Part shown: positions 1 to 12,407 of the stretch, in pieces
Layout: every line of letters starts with the position of its first letter
Numbering within the stretch: the first letter of the stretch is position 1
The notes under the pieces: generated by a model
The model's database searches: none
What the model was told of the DNA's origin: nothing
Seen by the model: the letters and a program-made list of their open reading frames with translations, nothing else
Made by a program: the position numbers and the translations under genes
Source of the DNA: Larix kaempferi
Lineage: Eukaryota; Streptophyta; Pinopsida; Pinales; Pinaceae
Length of the DNA stretch: 64,000 nt
Direction of reading: 5' to 3'
NCBI GenBank assembly: GCA_027924585.1
Contig: BSBM01000179.1
Coordinates: 14,232,501 to 14,296,500 of the forward strand

Positions 1-915
1 CTTTGTTCAGAGCATTCTGCAGTATGTCATCCTAAGAGTCTCCCAAAAGAATCCATCAGCTTGTCCCCCAAGAGTCACTCCAGTATACAATACATACTCC
101 TAAGCTATGATCCCCACACATAAAAGTCAGTTTCCTATACTGCCAGGTCAACCATGTCATCATGCTTTGAACAAAGGAAGTTTGAGTCCACCCACTATAT
201 GACCCCAGTTATTCCCCATCCCCATAGTATGTCAGTACTACCACACTTCAATTGTACACCTCGCGCTCCTATCAAGGAAACATCATTGCCTTGATAGTTG
301 TTGGTCTCCCTCTATCAACACCAACCAAATCTATTCCAGAGGTCCCTGTGCCTTGGACTCATCACCATTTGTGATGAGTGCCTACGGATCATTTCGAAAG
401 GAGTCCTCTGTGCCTCTCCAAATGATTGTTTCTCACATGCTCAACTTCAACACCTTCATCGCATCATTGAGACTTGTTCAGGGTTCGATCCTTTCAGTTA
501 TTTGTTGAAGACCCCGGATATCACCTTACTCTACCACATTTGAGAATCTAATGAGGAAACAACCAGTTACATATTCCTATGGATATGCGGGTTGCGCTTG
601 GTGACAATTTTTCTTATGTACCCCAGTTTCATACTCCCTCGAGTATACAATTACATATAATTTTCAGAAGTTGACTCACAGTCAACCAAAGATGATAGTC
701 ACCTTCACCTCCAACAGTTCATCAACCCTTCTGAAACCTTATTAAGGATGATTGTTACTCTTTTCTAGTGTATCAGTTATTGAGATCAGTCATGGTATGA
801 TCATGAGTACATCCCAACATTATGTCCCCTATGGACCATTATGATGTACCAATAGATTTTTATGTATTATTCAGGTCCCCCTTCTTGGGCCTAATTGTTA
901 TATATATCTCTTGAC

Positions 916-940
916 ACGAGCATGGGTATGCCCGCCTCGT
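916..940 (+). other. Conserved ACGAG...CTCGT hairpin, copy 1
   Basis: ACGAG at 916 pairs with CTCGT ending at 940, and GGG pairs with CCC around a TATG loop. The same hairpin occurs twice in the complete element at 28841-28865 and 28962-28986. Its function is unknown; conservation in a non-coding 3' region suggests a structured RNA signal. Confidence 0.5.
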
Positions 941-1123
941 CCATTATCAAAGATTATTCCTCATTAATTTTGCGGCCATGTATTTTTTCAATTTTTGCAG
1001 CTTCCAAGGGGCCATTGTTCCAGTCTCCAATCGGTCTCTTCTCTTCTCCAAACCCCAGGAAAAAAGGACAATAATAACTATGATGTCTATCGGCCATACG
1101 ATGAGCTCCTGCCCTCACACATC

Positions 1124-1134
1124 AGGGGGCAATC
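1124..1134 (+). other. Polypurine tract AGGGGGCAATC
   Basis: This tract directly precedes the LTR start TGTTAACACC at 1135. It is identical to the tract before the 3' LTR of the complete element (29167-29177) and would prime plus-strand DNA synthesis. Confidence 0.7.
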
Positions 1135-1785
1135 TGTTAACACCCAAAAAGTGCTCACTAGCTCATTCCCTTATTCACATGACCCATTTGTCCACTTTTC
1201 CACCATTTGAGCCCCTAAAGACATCAAAATGTCACCAAAAAGACCATAATACCCCTTTCCCCCCTCAAAATATGTATTTTTTCCTCAAAAAACCCTAAAA
1301 AAGGGTCCAAAATTCCCAAAAATATTAAAAAGGAATAAAAATATTCAAAATATTCAAAAAAGGAAAAAGAGGGAAAAAGAGACCTAAACCATGTTGGTTA
1401 ATACTATTGGTTTCCTCAAAACCATAATAGTATTCCCCATCACCAAAAACTATAAAAAGGTGATAGGGGCTCCTCACTCTCCATCCACATTTCATCCTAT
1501 CCTTATGCTACCAAATTCCCTTTGAGAGCCATTGCCTCCCATTTGAAGTTTGAAGATCCCCATTGAAGCTTTGGAGAAGAAGAGACCATTGGATATTGGA
1601 GCCTCTCAACCTTGAAGTTTCTCAACATCCATCATCCTCACCTATGGAGTTTCAAGTTATTGTTCTTCCATAGATCTTATTGTTTATGTTTTGAAATCTA
1701 GTTTTTTATTTACTTGCACATGCTTATGTTAGATCCGATTATATTACTTTATTCATAGTTGTTTTGTGATCCATGCCACTGCCAG
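1135..1785 (+). mobile_element. 3' LTR relic, same family as the LTRs at 19770 and 29178
   Basis: It begins TGTTAACACCCAAAAAGTG like the 723-bp LTRs of the young element and keeps a CTATAAA box, the GAGAGCC block and the TTGAAG blocks. It is heavily diverged and ends about 60 bp short of the expected CCCTAGCTACA terminus, where copia coding sequence starts abruptly. The right boundary is approximate. Confidence 0.65.
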
Positions 1786-4490
1786 TCCTTGTAAACTATG
1801 GCATAGGAGGCTTGGTCATATTCATTTCAAATTGCTACTTCGCATATAGAATATGGTAAAAGGTATGCATGTATTTCAATTTGAGCATGATGTTATTTGT
1901 AGGGGTTATGCTCTTGGTAAGGACATCAAGAAATTTTTTCCAAACAATACTAAAGGATATAAAGGGATATTGGACTTGATCCATTCATATCTATGTGGTC
2001 CCATGTCTACACCATCCTTGAGTGGTTATATGTACTATGTGCTTTTCATATATGAATTCTCTCGCAAGTCATGGATCTATTTTATGAAGGCAAAGAGTGA
2101 AACTTTCAACAAGTTTCAAGCACTAGTTGAGAATCCAATTGGAAAGCACATTCATGCTTTGAGATATGATAATGGAGGAGAGTTCAAGTGTCATGAATTC
2201 AATGAATTCTTCCTAGAGGAAGGGATAAAAATACAACTAATTGTACCTTTAAACCACTAGCAAAATGGGTTTGTTGAAAGAAAGAACAGAACAACCTGGG
2301 AGGCTGCAAAAGCTATGATGTGCGATCAAGATCTAACCACCTCCTTATGGGAAGAATCCTCTAGCACTGTTTTTTATATTCAGAATAGAATTCTGTATGC
2401 TATTTTGGGAGAGAAGACTCCTGAAGAAGTTTTCACTTGTGAAAAAACAAATTTTGGACGCTTGAATATTTTTCGGTTGTCATGTCTATGTTCATGTGCC
2501 AAAAGAGAAGAGAAAAAAGATGGATCCATTTGGAAATTAAGGCACATTTGTTGGATATAGGGAATCCTCCAAAGCTTATAGATAGGCACATTGAAGTTAG
2601 AAAATATGTAATATTTGATGAAAAGGCTTCCCTCAAGTTCTCTAAAGAACTTCAATGTGATTCCGATATGGAGGACCATGAGACTACCATGATGGAGGAT
2701 CTAGGTTCTGGTTCTCCTCTTTCATATATTGAGAGGGAGAATCCAGAAGAGTCCTTAGATACGATTGATCCTGAAGAGCTAGTAGAACTGGTAGAAATAT
2801 CACTTGATGAACTTCCAGCTAAGAGGAGATATGTCTAGTGTCGAGACATTCTAAAAGAGGCAGAAAAACATGGAGCCCCATCAGGCACATCTAGAGAGCG
2901 AAGGAGACTTGAAAGATATTCAGGATATGTATCATAGACGAGTCACATAAATGATTTAGAACCCACCACCTATGAGGAATCTATTAAGCAACAAGTATGG
3001 AAAGATGTCATGGTAGAAGAATACGAATCCATCATGAAGAATAATGTGTGGGAAGTGGTCTCTAAACTTGAAGGGAAGTCAATAGTAACTTCCAAGTGGC
3101 TTTATAAAATCAAACATGTAGTTGATGGTAGATTGAAAAATATAAAGAAAGATTTGTGGCTCATGGTTTCTCACAAAAATAATGAATATACTATGATGAG
3201 ACATTCGCTCTTGTGGCCAGGTACACTAATATTCGAGCCATGATTTCACTTGCCTCATGTATGGGGTGGAAGCTTCACTAGATGGATGTGAAGACTGCCT
3301 TTCTCAATGGTGAAGTTGAGGAAGAAGTATACTCATACATCAACCCAAGGGATTTTTAGTTCATGGGAAGGATTCCCATGTATGCAAACTTAAGAAAGAC
3401 TTATACAGGCCTAAGTAGGCCCGAAGAGCTTGGTATTTAAGGATTGACAGATACCTTCAGATATTGGGCTTCTCCAAAAGAGAAACTGACCCCAAAATGT
3501 ATTTCAAGGTTTTGAAGAACGAACCATTGATCTTGGTTCTCTATTTTGACGACTTGTTCCTTACTCGAGAGGAAAAACATATAAATCAGCGCAAGAGGGA
3601 GATCACTTATGAGTTCGAAATGAAATACTTGGGTCGTATGCACTACTTTCTTGGTCTGGAAGTTTGGAAAAGGAAAGATGAGATCTTTATTTCTTAAGGA
3701 AAGTACACAGTTGATGTGTTGTGCAAGTTTTGTACGATGGATTGTAAATCCATGTCTACACCAATGGTTTATAATATGAAGAAACTACATGATTCAAATT
3801 CTGGATCGGATCTAGTGGATCCTACCATGTATAGACAACTCATTGGTTCCTTGATGTATTTGATACATAGTAGACCAGGTATATGTTATGCAGTGAGTAT
3901 CTTGAGTCAGTTCATGTTTGAGCCAAGACATAGACATTAGGTTTCTTCCAAGAATGTGCCTAGATACCTTTGAGGTACTATTGCTTATGGACTTAGATAT
4001 GCTTCCAGTGGAGGAATGATTCTACTGGGTTCTGCTGACTTTGATTGGGGTGATATTATTGTGTACTGAAAGAGTATTTTGTTTTAGATTGGGATCAACT
4101 ATGATCTCTAGTTCTAGTGGGAAGAAGGGCTCCGTAGCCTATAGTACTATAGAAGCAGAGTGTATTGCAGTTAGTACTCCCTGCCGAGAAGTTGTGTGGA
4201 TTAGGAAGCTACTTGTTGGGCTGTTCGGTGAGAATATTGAGAATATTGTCATTCACTCTGACAATTAGAGCTGCATCAAGCTCTCAGAAAACCATGTGTT
4301 TCATGATAGATCAAAACACATTGAGATGAAAATCCAATACATCAGAGACATGGTCCAAAGAGGTTCTGTAAGACTTCAGTACATATCTACTAATGAGAAG
4401 ATAGGAAATAGGTTAACTATGCCTCTATCCTTGATGAAGTAAAGGTACTTCCGAGACAAGCTTGGTATGGAAGAGAATGCCTCCATCGCT
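1786..4490 (+). pseudogene. Ty1-copia pol relic (copia A), 5'-truncated
   Basis: Broken polyprotein of a copia element read across three frames. It starts in the GAG-pre-integrase domain (LWHRRLGHIHFK, then a GYALGKDIKKFFPN zinc-region remnant). The integrase core follows, with DNGGEF near 2168 and NGFVERKN near 2266; then RT (TSKWLYKIKHVVDG near 3100, LVLYFDDLFLT near 3533) and RNase H (AYSTIEAECIAVS near 4140, HDRSKHIEMK near 4305). Many stops and frameshifts separate the pieces, and gag and protease are missing. The protein resembles copia C at 33260-37297, so both belong to one lineage. It is non-functional and old. Confidence 0.85.
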
Positions 4491-4499
4491 AAGAGGGAG
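4491..4499 (+). other. Polypurine tract of copia A
   Basis: AAGAGGGAG lies directly before a TGTTA LTR start, right after the pol remnant. Copia C has the identical tract (minus strand of 31767-31775), which supports common lineage. Confidence 0.6.
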
Positions 4500-5905
4500 T
4501 GTTAAAGTTATAGCATCACGAGTCATTCTCCAAGTCAATATTGTGAGGCAAGATTGAGCCTCGTGTGTTGATGTAGTGGCTTAGGAAGCCTAAGTTGGAA
4601 TTAGGAAACTTGGAGTAGATTCTTGAGTTGGACTCAAGAATGACTAAGCATTATGCATAAAGGTTAAGCCTCACATGTTGAGGTAAGTGCTTTGTATGTC
4701 AAATTGATGATGTTGTACAATCTTGCTTGTCAAATCTAAGGTCTTGTATATCAAGAAAAATCCTCATGTGTTAAGGTGGTGCCTCAAGTGTTGAGGTAAT
4801 GCTTTCCATGTTGAAGCATGAATGGCGTTTGGTGTAATACTAACCATGGTTGAGCTATTAACTCTCCTCTAGAGAGTGGCCACCTCTAGAGTGAATTACT
4901 TTAGTATATGACCACTTGGAACGATAGTAGAACAAGCTGATCACATCATTGGAAAAATCTCCTTAGTATATTTGATATGATAGATAAATTAAAGTTGGCA
5001 CATGTAGACCATGTGGATAAGAAAATAGATAAATATAAGATGTGATAAGATAAGACAGAACTCGATTTGCTTAGTAATGATAAAAACTTCAGTTAAATAA
5101 GAGAGAACTCGAATTGTTAAACTTCAGTGATGTTAACAAGAAAGACTTCAATAAATTAAAGGAGAATTCAAATTGTTCACTACAGTGATGTTATCAAGAA
5201 GGACTTCAATTAAAAGAGTTAACTAAGTGTTAATAAAGAAGATCTAGTTAAATAAAGTGTTTTGCATGTCTACACTTGAGTTAAACTAAAAAACGACACT
5301 TAAGTTGAACTAAAACACAACACTTGAGTTGCAAGACTTGAGTTACAACATTTAATTTACGACACTCGCAAGATGACACTTGAGTTAGCATCCTAACTAA
5401 GTGACCTAGCATCTAGATGAAGAGCGATTTCATCCTAAAGTAAGAAGATAAAAATAGAAGCCAAAGCATGAGAAGTATGAAATATATATGATATGTCGGA
5501 TTGATGAATTCAATGTGAGAGCGAATTCTCTTCTCTTGAAGGAAATGCGCTTTCTCTGTGCATGATATTATTCTGAGCTATATTCTTCCATCTTCTCTCT
5601 TCCTCTGTGATTGCACCAGGGGTGCTTGGTATTTCTCTTTGATAATGCACTAGGGGTGCTTGATGTAATATGATCATTGTAAATACATTCTCCGCTATCT
5701 ATCAATATTCTAAGGAAGATTTTGTTGGTGTTTTCTCCCTTAAGTACTAAAGGGTTTCCCCATGGTAAATACTGTGTTTCATGTGAATGCTTATGTTTTT
5801 TTATTATTCATTTGATTTCAAGTACTACTATAATTCTGCATTAAGATAAAAAATTAACATATGATCCGTAAAATGTAGGCTCATAGCCTCATCGTGTCAC
5901 TAACA
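4500..5905 (+). mobile_element. Probable 3' LTR of copia A
   Basis: It starts TGTTAAAG just after the polypurine tract and can be closed at ...CACTAACA (5905), giving inverted TGTTA/TAACA ends and 1406 bp. It holds short internal repeats: a GCCTCA(C)ATGTTGAGGT motif at 4660-4800, two ~60-bp units near 5090-5220, and ACTTGAGTT units at 5270-5390. No second LTR is available to confirm the right end. Confidence 0.45.
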
Positions 5906-7534
5906 CACGTATTTGCAGAAAAATAATTAAATGTTGTTTGTGGTTTTTCTATCCAAATGGAGGAAAATTTGTAGCATGTGGTTGGAAAGACCAACAATTT
6001 AAATCCAAAATAGTAATTGAAACAACCACAAAGAATTCAGATGCACAATAAACACAAATATTTTTTCACCCTAGAAACCCAAATGGGAAAACCAACATTC
6101 ATGGGGATTTTTAATTGCTTGGAAATCTAAATCTATTTCAATAATGAGTGATACAAAAGAACCTGCATATTGTTAGTCACATACAAAATTTGTAGAATTA
6201 CATGGTTTAGAGTCAACCTTCTTCTTCATGGACAGGTTCCAAACCCATTTATCCTTCAATCAATTGCTTCTCTTTGAGTCTTCTACCAAGTATTCTTTTA
6301 TCCTCCTCTCTTGCCCCAATAAACCGAGTGTCCTTCTCTCACATAGCCTTCGATTTTTTATTGGGATGGCCTTGGAATTTGAACCATCACAATGGTTCAT
6401 TTCCACTTCCTAGGGAAAAAATTATACTTTTCCCACTTTCCCAAAAACAATAAATGTTTAACAAATTATTACAAGAGAGGGTTCTTTTAATGAGGATACA
6501 TTCATATCAAAATAAAAACCCACATGTAAAGACTATAACTCCAACCCAAAAAATTAGTTCCAAGTTGTATGGATCGATTAGGTGTACCATGGAACTAAGG
6601 GAAAACTATGACTATTCACATTGACTACAGATCAACCATTTGGAAGTTTGTAGGTGTACTTGATCTAGGTGATTGGCTAGGTTCTCATTAAATGTTCGTT
6701 GGTAATTAACTTCCCATATTTTGTACATAAACTAAAGCTTGATTACTTAGTTGGGAGCATGATTATTTAGCGATATTTGTATTTCCCATATAGTGAATGG
6801 TAATATTGTTTTCACTATCCAGTGGTAATACTCAATATCATTGGATGGAGAAATGACTTTGACAAAGTGATTCCTTCCATGACATATCGACTATCTCATT
6901 CCCTCTTTTCTTGGTTGAGTGAATTCTGATAATAAAGTCAACAACTAAGAATAATTGAAGTTGTAAACTTGAGAATGGTTACATGGTGGAGAAGTTTGTT
7001 AATTGATTGAACCTATTAGCAAATATGTAGATCATCAATGAGTGTTATTCTGCTACAATGTGGACAAGAATAAAATATTGACATGAGTTATGGATGGTCG
7101 ATAGATGTGGATAAACTGAGAACTTATATCAGAGGAGCATCATTAAATAGCATAGTATGGAACATAGCCATATCACATGCATGGTCGATAGGTATTATTT
7201 CGACTTGTATTTATCTTGGGGGTTGCATCTACTACATTATATTGGGTGTGACTCCTTATGAAAAAGTTTGAAAGTTATGTGAGGATTGTGTTGTGTGAAA
7301 GAAAATACACACACATGCCAAAAAGAACATACTAAGGGTTTGTGCAGCCTTAGTATAGATTCAAATAAATAATGAAAAAACAATACATCAAACACAACTA
7401 CACTAAAAAGATGGGCACACTCTTCAATCAATATCATGCATGCATGTGTAAAGAATAAAATAATTCTTTTATATTCATAAGGAAATAGTACAACAAATAG
7501 TAACCACCTTGATGTAGCAAAGATGAAGAGGCCC
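5906..7534. other. AT-rich sequence with no recognised feature
   Basis: I see no coding run longer than about 60 codons, no conserved domain and no paired repeat. Short phrases such as CCCTAGAAACCCAAATGGG near 6070 resemble decayed LTR sequence, but I cannot pair them. This is the left flank of the old gypsy insertion, and its continuation is at 30664. Confidence 0.4.
7530..7534. repeat. Target-site duplication GGCCC (left)
   Basis: This is the 5-bp direct repeat matching 30659-30663 and flanking the old gypsy element; it fixes the element's boundaries. Confidence 0.85.
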
Positions 7535-7855
7535 TGTTGGAGATCCTAGTCGACTGGCCATCTAGTTCATCCACTAACTATGGTCAAGTTGGTGCGGTTG
7601 GTCGGTTAGCTGACTGACCGTGCAGTTGTAATTGAATAACTAATTGTAACTATTATATATATGATGGTGAGTTGATAACACAATGTATCTCTACAATGTT
7701 ATTGTACTATATTTTGGTCCTATTAATAAAAAAGCTTGTGCTGCTGTCCCACTTACTCTCATGTGTATGATTATATAATGTGTGTGTATATGATTCTTTC
7801 TACATGTTGGTGTAATTTATTACTAGTAATTGGTGCAATCCCCTATACTACAACA
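7535..7855 (+). mobile_element. 5' LTR of the old gypsy element
   Basis: It is 321 bp with TGTTGGAG...CTACAACA ends. It aligns end to end with 30336-30658, sharing TTGTAATTGAATAACT and a 38-bp run starting TGTGTATGATTATATAATG. It has an internal TATATATAT box near 7655. No classical tRNA-complementary primer site is evident right after it. Confidence 0.85.
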
Positions 7856-7908
7856 TTGGTTTTGTTTCCGGTAGTACACAATTGTGAATAAATGAGGAAT
7901 ATGCATAA

Positions 7909-8424
7909 ATGCTAATAGAGAGAGAGATCCGAGAGTGGTGGGACAAGAAAGTAGTAAACTATATTCAAAATTATGCAAGACGGAACAAGATGACATTATC
8001 CCGAGAAAGGGAGAAATTATTCACTGAAGCCAATGAAAAATTCATAGAGATTGATCCCTATGAGATAAAGAGGTTCTTGATCACCGTTCATGACCAAATT
8101 TGATGCCCAAAATGAAAAGTTGTTAATGCAGAAGATCTATAATGGAGGAAGAAAAAACTTGTGCAAATGGTTCGAGAAAATATGTGAATACTTTTGCGAA
8201 GAACAAGCCATCGAGGAAAAAATATCTATCAACGAAGTTCGACGTAAGTTTTACATTGATATCCATGAAGGAATTTTATGTTATGTGCCAAGTTTTCTAT
8301 ACAAATTTATGATTGAAAACAAATTTGGACACATAGTTGAACTTCGACCACCATTAGCAGAGCCTGCAACGAAAAATTGGGAAAATAAACAAAAAGAGTG
8401 GGAGTAGTTTGTCAATGAACGACA
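7909..8424 (+). pseudogene. N-terminal (gag-side) coding remnant of the old gypsy element
   Basis: Two overlapping frames, 7909-8103 and 8090-8407, read as one charged, helix-rich protein with a frameshift near 8095. They begin with MLIEREIREWWDKK, contain NLCKWFEKICEYFCEEQ, and end with NWENKQKEWE. It starts about 50 bp after the LTR, where gag is expected, but I see no standard gag motif. The sequence is cut at about 8425 by copia B. Confidence 0.45.
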
Positions 8425-11400
8425 ATGGGAGTATTCCTAAGTTCTGTAAATGTGAAATTTGATGATGAGGTTAGGGCTCTTCTAGTCTTGTGTTCATTTG
8501 CAGAAAGATGGAATGACTTGGTCATGACTGTAAGTAACTCTGTCTTTGTTTCAAACAATTTTAAATTTGATGATGTTGTTTGTGTTATTCTTAGCGAGGA
8601 AATGCGAAGGAAAAGCATAGGTGGGACATCAGGTAATGCATTGACCATGGAGATCAAGGGAAGACAAAGGGAGAGAGGAAAGATCCTAGGTAATCGAAAC
8701 AAGTCCAGGAAGGGTAGATCCAAGTCCAGATTGGGAAATATAGAGTGATGGAACTGTGGAAAGAAAGGACATCTGAAGAAAGACTGCAAATCTCTAAAGA
8801 AGAAAGGAGATGGACAACATGAGACTACTCAAGAAGCAAATGTAGCAAGAAATGTGTTACAAGATGATTTAATTCTTGCATTAGATAACACTAGTGATTA
8901 CTGGGTAGTAGATTCAGGGGATTCATGTCATGCTACACCCCATAGGAAATTCTTTCATGATTATGTTCCAGGTGATTTTGGACATGTTTTATTGGGTGAT
9001 GATGAACCATGTAAAATTGTTTGAATGGGTAAGGTACAGATAAAGTTAAATAATGGAGGTGAATGGCTACTGAAAAATGTAAGGCATATTCCTACTATAA
9101 AAAAAAAATATGACCTCAATAGGGTAGTTGGGAGATGGTGGCTATTTATCTACGTTTGGAGAAACGTGATGAAATATCACTGAAGGATCGAGGGTGATAG
9201 CAAAAGGAGACAGGATAGGTACGTTGTATTTATGTCCTCATAATACTAACCGTTCTATCTCTGTATATTCCACAGGAATAGATATAGCATTGTGGCATCA
9301 TAGGCTTGGACACACGAGTGAGAAGGGGATGTAGATTTTCAATTCAAGGAAGTTGCTGCTAGGTCTGAAGTAGGTAAGTTTGGAATTCCGCGAGAACTGT
9401 GTTTATGGAAAACAAAAGAGAGTCATATTTCTTAGGGATGGGAAACATAAGAAGAGTGAAAAGTTAGAGCTTGTGCATACTGATGTATGGGGACCAACTC
9501 AAGTAAAACCTTTTGGTGGCTCTCCTTATTATGTTACTTTTATTGATGATGCAAATAGAAAAACTTGGGTTTGTTGCATGAGACATAAATCTGATGTGTT
9601 TGCTACTTTTAAGAAATATAAAGATTTGGTTGAGAATGAGACAAGAAAAAGGTTGAGGTGTCTCATACATGATAATGGAAGTGAATATTGTGGCAAGGAG
9701 TTTGATAGTTACTATTCATACTATTGGATTCATAGGGAGAAGACAATCCCAAGAACACCACATGAAAATAGTGTGTTAGAATGGATGAACATAAAAATGA
9801 TGGACCATGCAAGGTGTATGAGATTACATGCAGGGTTTCCCTTACAATTTTTGGTAGATGTTGTAGATACTGTTGTTTACTCAATAATTAGAGGACCTTC
9901 AAGTGATTTGGATGGTGGTATTCCAGAGGAGGCATGGAAAGTTAAAAAGGTAAACTACTCATTTATAAGAACTTTTGGTTGTGAATTATTTTTCCATATT
10001 GATAAAGAAAATAGAACAAAGCTTGAGGCTAAATCAAATAAATGTACCTTTATTGGATACATGGTTAATGATTTTGGTTATCGCTTATGGGATTACAAAA
10101 AATAACAAAATCATTAGGAGTAGAGATGTGGTATTCAATGAAAATTTCATGTACAAAGATCTGTTGCAGACAAAGAAACAAGAAAAACAAAACACAAAGT
10201 ACACAGTTCTTGATGAAATCAAAGGAAATGAAGTTCCAAAGGTGCTAGAAAATCAAGAACAAAAGCAAGTACCTCAAACTCTTGCAAATATTAGAATATA
10301 TACAGGTCAAGTAGACCCCCTAAACGATACTCTCCTTCAATGTATTATTTATTGATGACTGATTCTAGTGAACCATAATGTTATGAAGAAGCAATGCAAG
10401 TGGAAACTAGAAAGAAGTGGGAGAAAGGCATGAATAAGGAGATGGACTCATTGTTAAGAAACTAGACTTGGGATTTGGTTCAGTTTCCTGCAGGTAAAAG
10501 AGAATTGTAGAATAAATTGGTTTATAGGTTGAAGGAAGAATATGGAGGAAAGAAGCGGTACAAGGACAGATTTGTTGTAAAGGGGTTTGCATGGAAGAAT
10601 GGTATAGATTTTGATGAAATATTTTCTCCTGATGTTAAAATGACTTCAATTAGAACTATTTTAAGTCTAGTGGCAATAGAATATTTGCATCTTGACAGTT
10701 AGATGTAAAAACAACCTGTATCCATGGGGATTTGGAGGAAGAGATTTATATGCATCAACCACAGGGGTATGAGGTCAAAGGGAAGGATTATTTAGTATGC
10801 ATGTTAAAGAAGATCTTGTATGGCCTAAAGCGAGATCCAAGGAAGTGGTATTTGAAATTTGACAGGTTTATGACAAAACAAGGTTATAATAGATGTCATT
10901 CTGACCACTATGTTTATTTCAAGAGGCAAGATAATGGAAGATATATTATTTTGTTATTGTATGAGGATGACATGCTTATTGCACGGTGTAACATGCAATA
11001 TATAAATATGCTCAAAGTAAGCTAGATAATTCATTTTTTGTGAAGGATTTGGGTGAGTACACACAAAAGGTGTTGGAGAGGTTTAGAATGCAAAATACAA
11101 AACCAATTAGTACATCTTTGGGAATCCATTTCAAACTAAGTAAAGAGATGTGTCCAAAGACACAGTAAGAGATATATTACATGTCCAGGATTACCTATTC
11201 ATCAAATGTTGGCATCTTGATGTATGCCATGGTGTGCACAAGACTAGATATTGCACATGCAGTGAGAGTTGTGAGCAGGTATATGAACAATCTAGGTAAA
11301 GAACATTGAAAGGAAGTACAGTGGATTCTCATATATTTGAGAGGTACTACCACTCATGCATTATGTTTTGGAGGTTCATACACTATTCCACAAGGATATG

Positions 11401-11850
11401 TTGATGCACATATGGCAGGTGATAAATATAGCAAGAGGGGCACGACAGGGTATGTTTTTACTGTAGGTGGAACAACAGTAAGTTGTATTTTGAAACTGCA
11501 AAAGGTTGTTTCACTTTCAACAACGAAAGCATAGTATGTTGCTGCTACAGAGGCTAGTAAAGAGATGATTTGGTTATAGAGGTTCATGGAGGAATTGGGT
11601 AAGAAGCAGGGGAATAGTAGGTTGTACAGTGACATCCAGAGTGACATTCATCTTGCAAAGAAATCAACCTTCCATTCCAATACTAAACATATACATGTCA
11701 AGTATTATTTCATATGCTCTGTTCTGGAAGATGAACTGTTGAAGTTGGAAAAGATACATACTATCTAGAATCTTGCCAACATGTTGACAAAGGTAGTAAC
11801 CAGAGAGAAAATGATTTCCTTCTTGGTTTCATTTGGCCTTCAAGCATGAA
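8425..11850 (+). pseudogene. Copia B gag-pol pseudogene
   Basis: Gag C-terminus (VNVKFDDEVRALLVLCSFAE, then LSEEMRRKSIGG). A CCHC knuckle near 8752 whose first Cys is replaced by TGA, leaving NCGKKGHLKKDC. Protease WVVDSGDSCHATP near 8905. Integrase 9380-10105 with HTDVWGP, HDNGSEY and LEWMN (usually ERMN). RT: KDRFVVKGFAWKNGIDFDE near 10560, YGLKRDPRKWY near 10820, and LLYEDDMLIA near 10955, where the usual YVDD reads YEDD. RNase H pieces lie at 11337-11760. The frames are interrupted by many stops and shifts, so no product is possible. It is a different copia lineage from A and C. Confidence 0.85.
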
Positions 11851-11858
11851 GGTGAAGA

Positions 11859-12407
11859 TGGGAAATTTTCCAGGTCCAAGGTTTAGAGCATAGTCCAACA
11901 AGTGCAGCAGTGGTGGAGTTGCTATGATCAGTCTCCAAGTGGGATCTTTTTGGTTGCGGAGCCTGACCTTCTTGATTTAGAGATGTTGTTTTATTCATGT
12001 TTGTACCCCATTTTTATATGATGTGCGGGTGGACTATGAACTCATCCCAGTGGGCACATGGTATTGGGTAGCCCGTGGTATTTTCCCATGGTAATTCCCC
12101 TTTAAAAGGAAGACATCATAGTACGGTTGTGTAATGTATTGTAGCATTGTCAATATCTTTATGATTGTGTAAGAGAGATTGAGAGAGAGTGAAGAGGAAG
12201 TTGCAGTGGATGTGTTGTATGTTGTATCCCTTCATTTTTTGGATGGTATAATAATAAAAGGAATGGCAATTTCTTTGTGGACGTAGCCTAGATTGGGCGA
12301 ACCACGTATATTGGCATCTCTCTTGTATTGTGTTTATGTGATTTATATTAGCATCTTGTTTACTGTTATTGATCTGTGATCCTGTTTTTTTAACATATTT
12401 CCCAACA
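11859..12407 (+). mobile_element. 3' LTR of copia B
   Basis: It runs from TGGGAAATTTTCC to ATTTCCCAACA, an inverted terminal match; the expected leading TGT appears to be lost. Near its end it carries GTGGACGTAGCCTAGATTGG and CGAACCACGTATATT, a phrase typical of plant copia LTR 3' ends. It follows the tract GGTGAAGA. Confidence 0.7.

Larger units (their letters stand above)
1..1134 (+). mobile_element. Internal 3' non-coding end of a decayed gag-only/Tat-type gypsy element
   Basis: The stretch lines up by eye with 27930-29177 of the complete element further right. Both carry the same order of landmarks: a TTTGTTCA block, AACAAAGGAAGTTTGAGTCC, a GTCTCCCTCT block, the ACGAG...CTCGT hairpin, and CATCGGCCATACGATGAGCTC next to CACATCAGGGGGCAATC. 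It is more diverged and carries no long reading frame. The rest of the element lies off the left edge of the window. Confidence 0.75.
8425..12407 (+). mobile_element. Ty1-copia element B, 5'-truncated
   Basis: Copia sequence from mid-gag to a 3' LTR lies inside the old gypsy element. The 5' LTR, leader and gag N-terminus are missing, so the left border looks like a deletion joint rather than a clean insertion, and I see no target duplication. The 3' LTR ends ATTTCCCAACA at 12407. The element is decayed. Confidence 0.8.

Noticed and set aside
7856-7880. Primer binding site of the old gypsy element
   Set aside because: The sequence after the 5' LTR (TTGGTTTTGTTTCCGG) contains TGG, but I could not match it to a tRNA end or to the other sites in the window.
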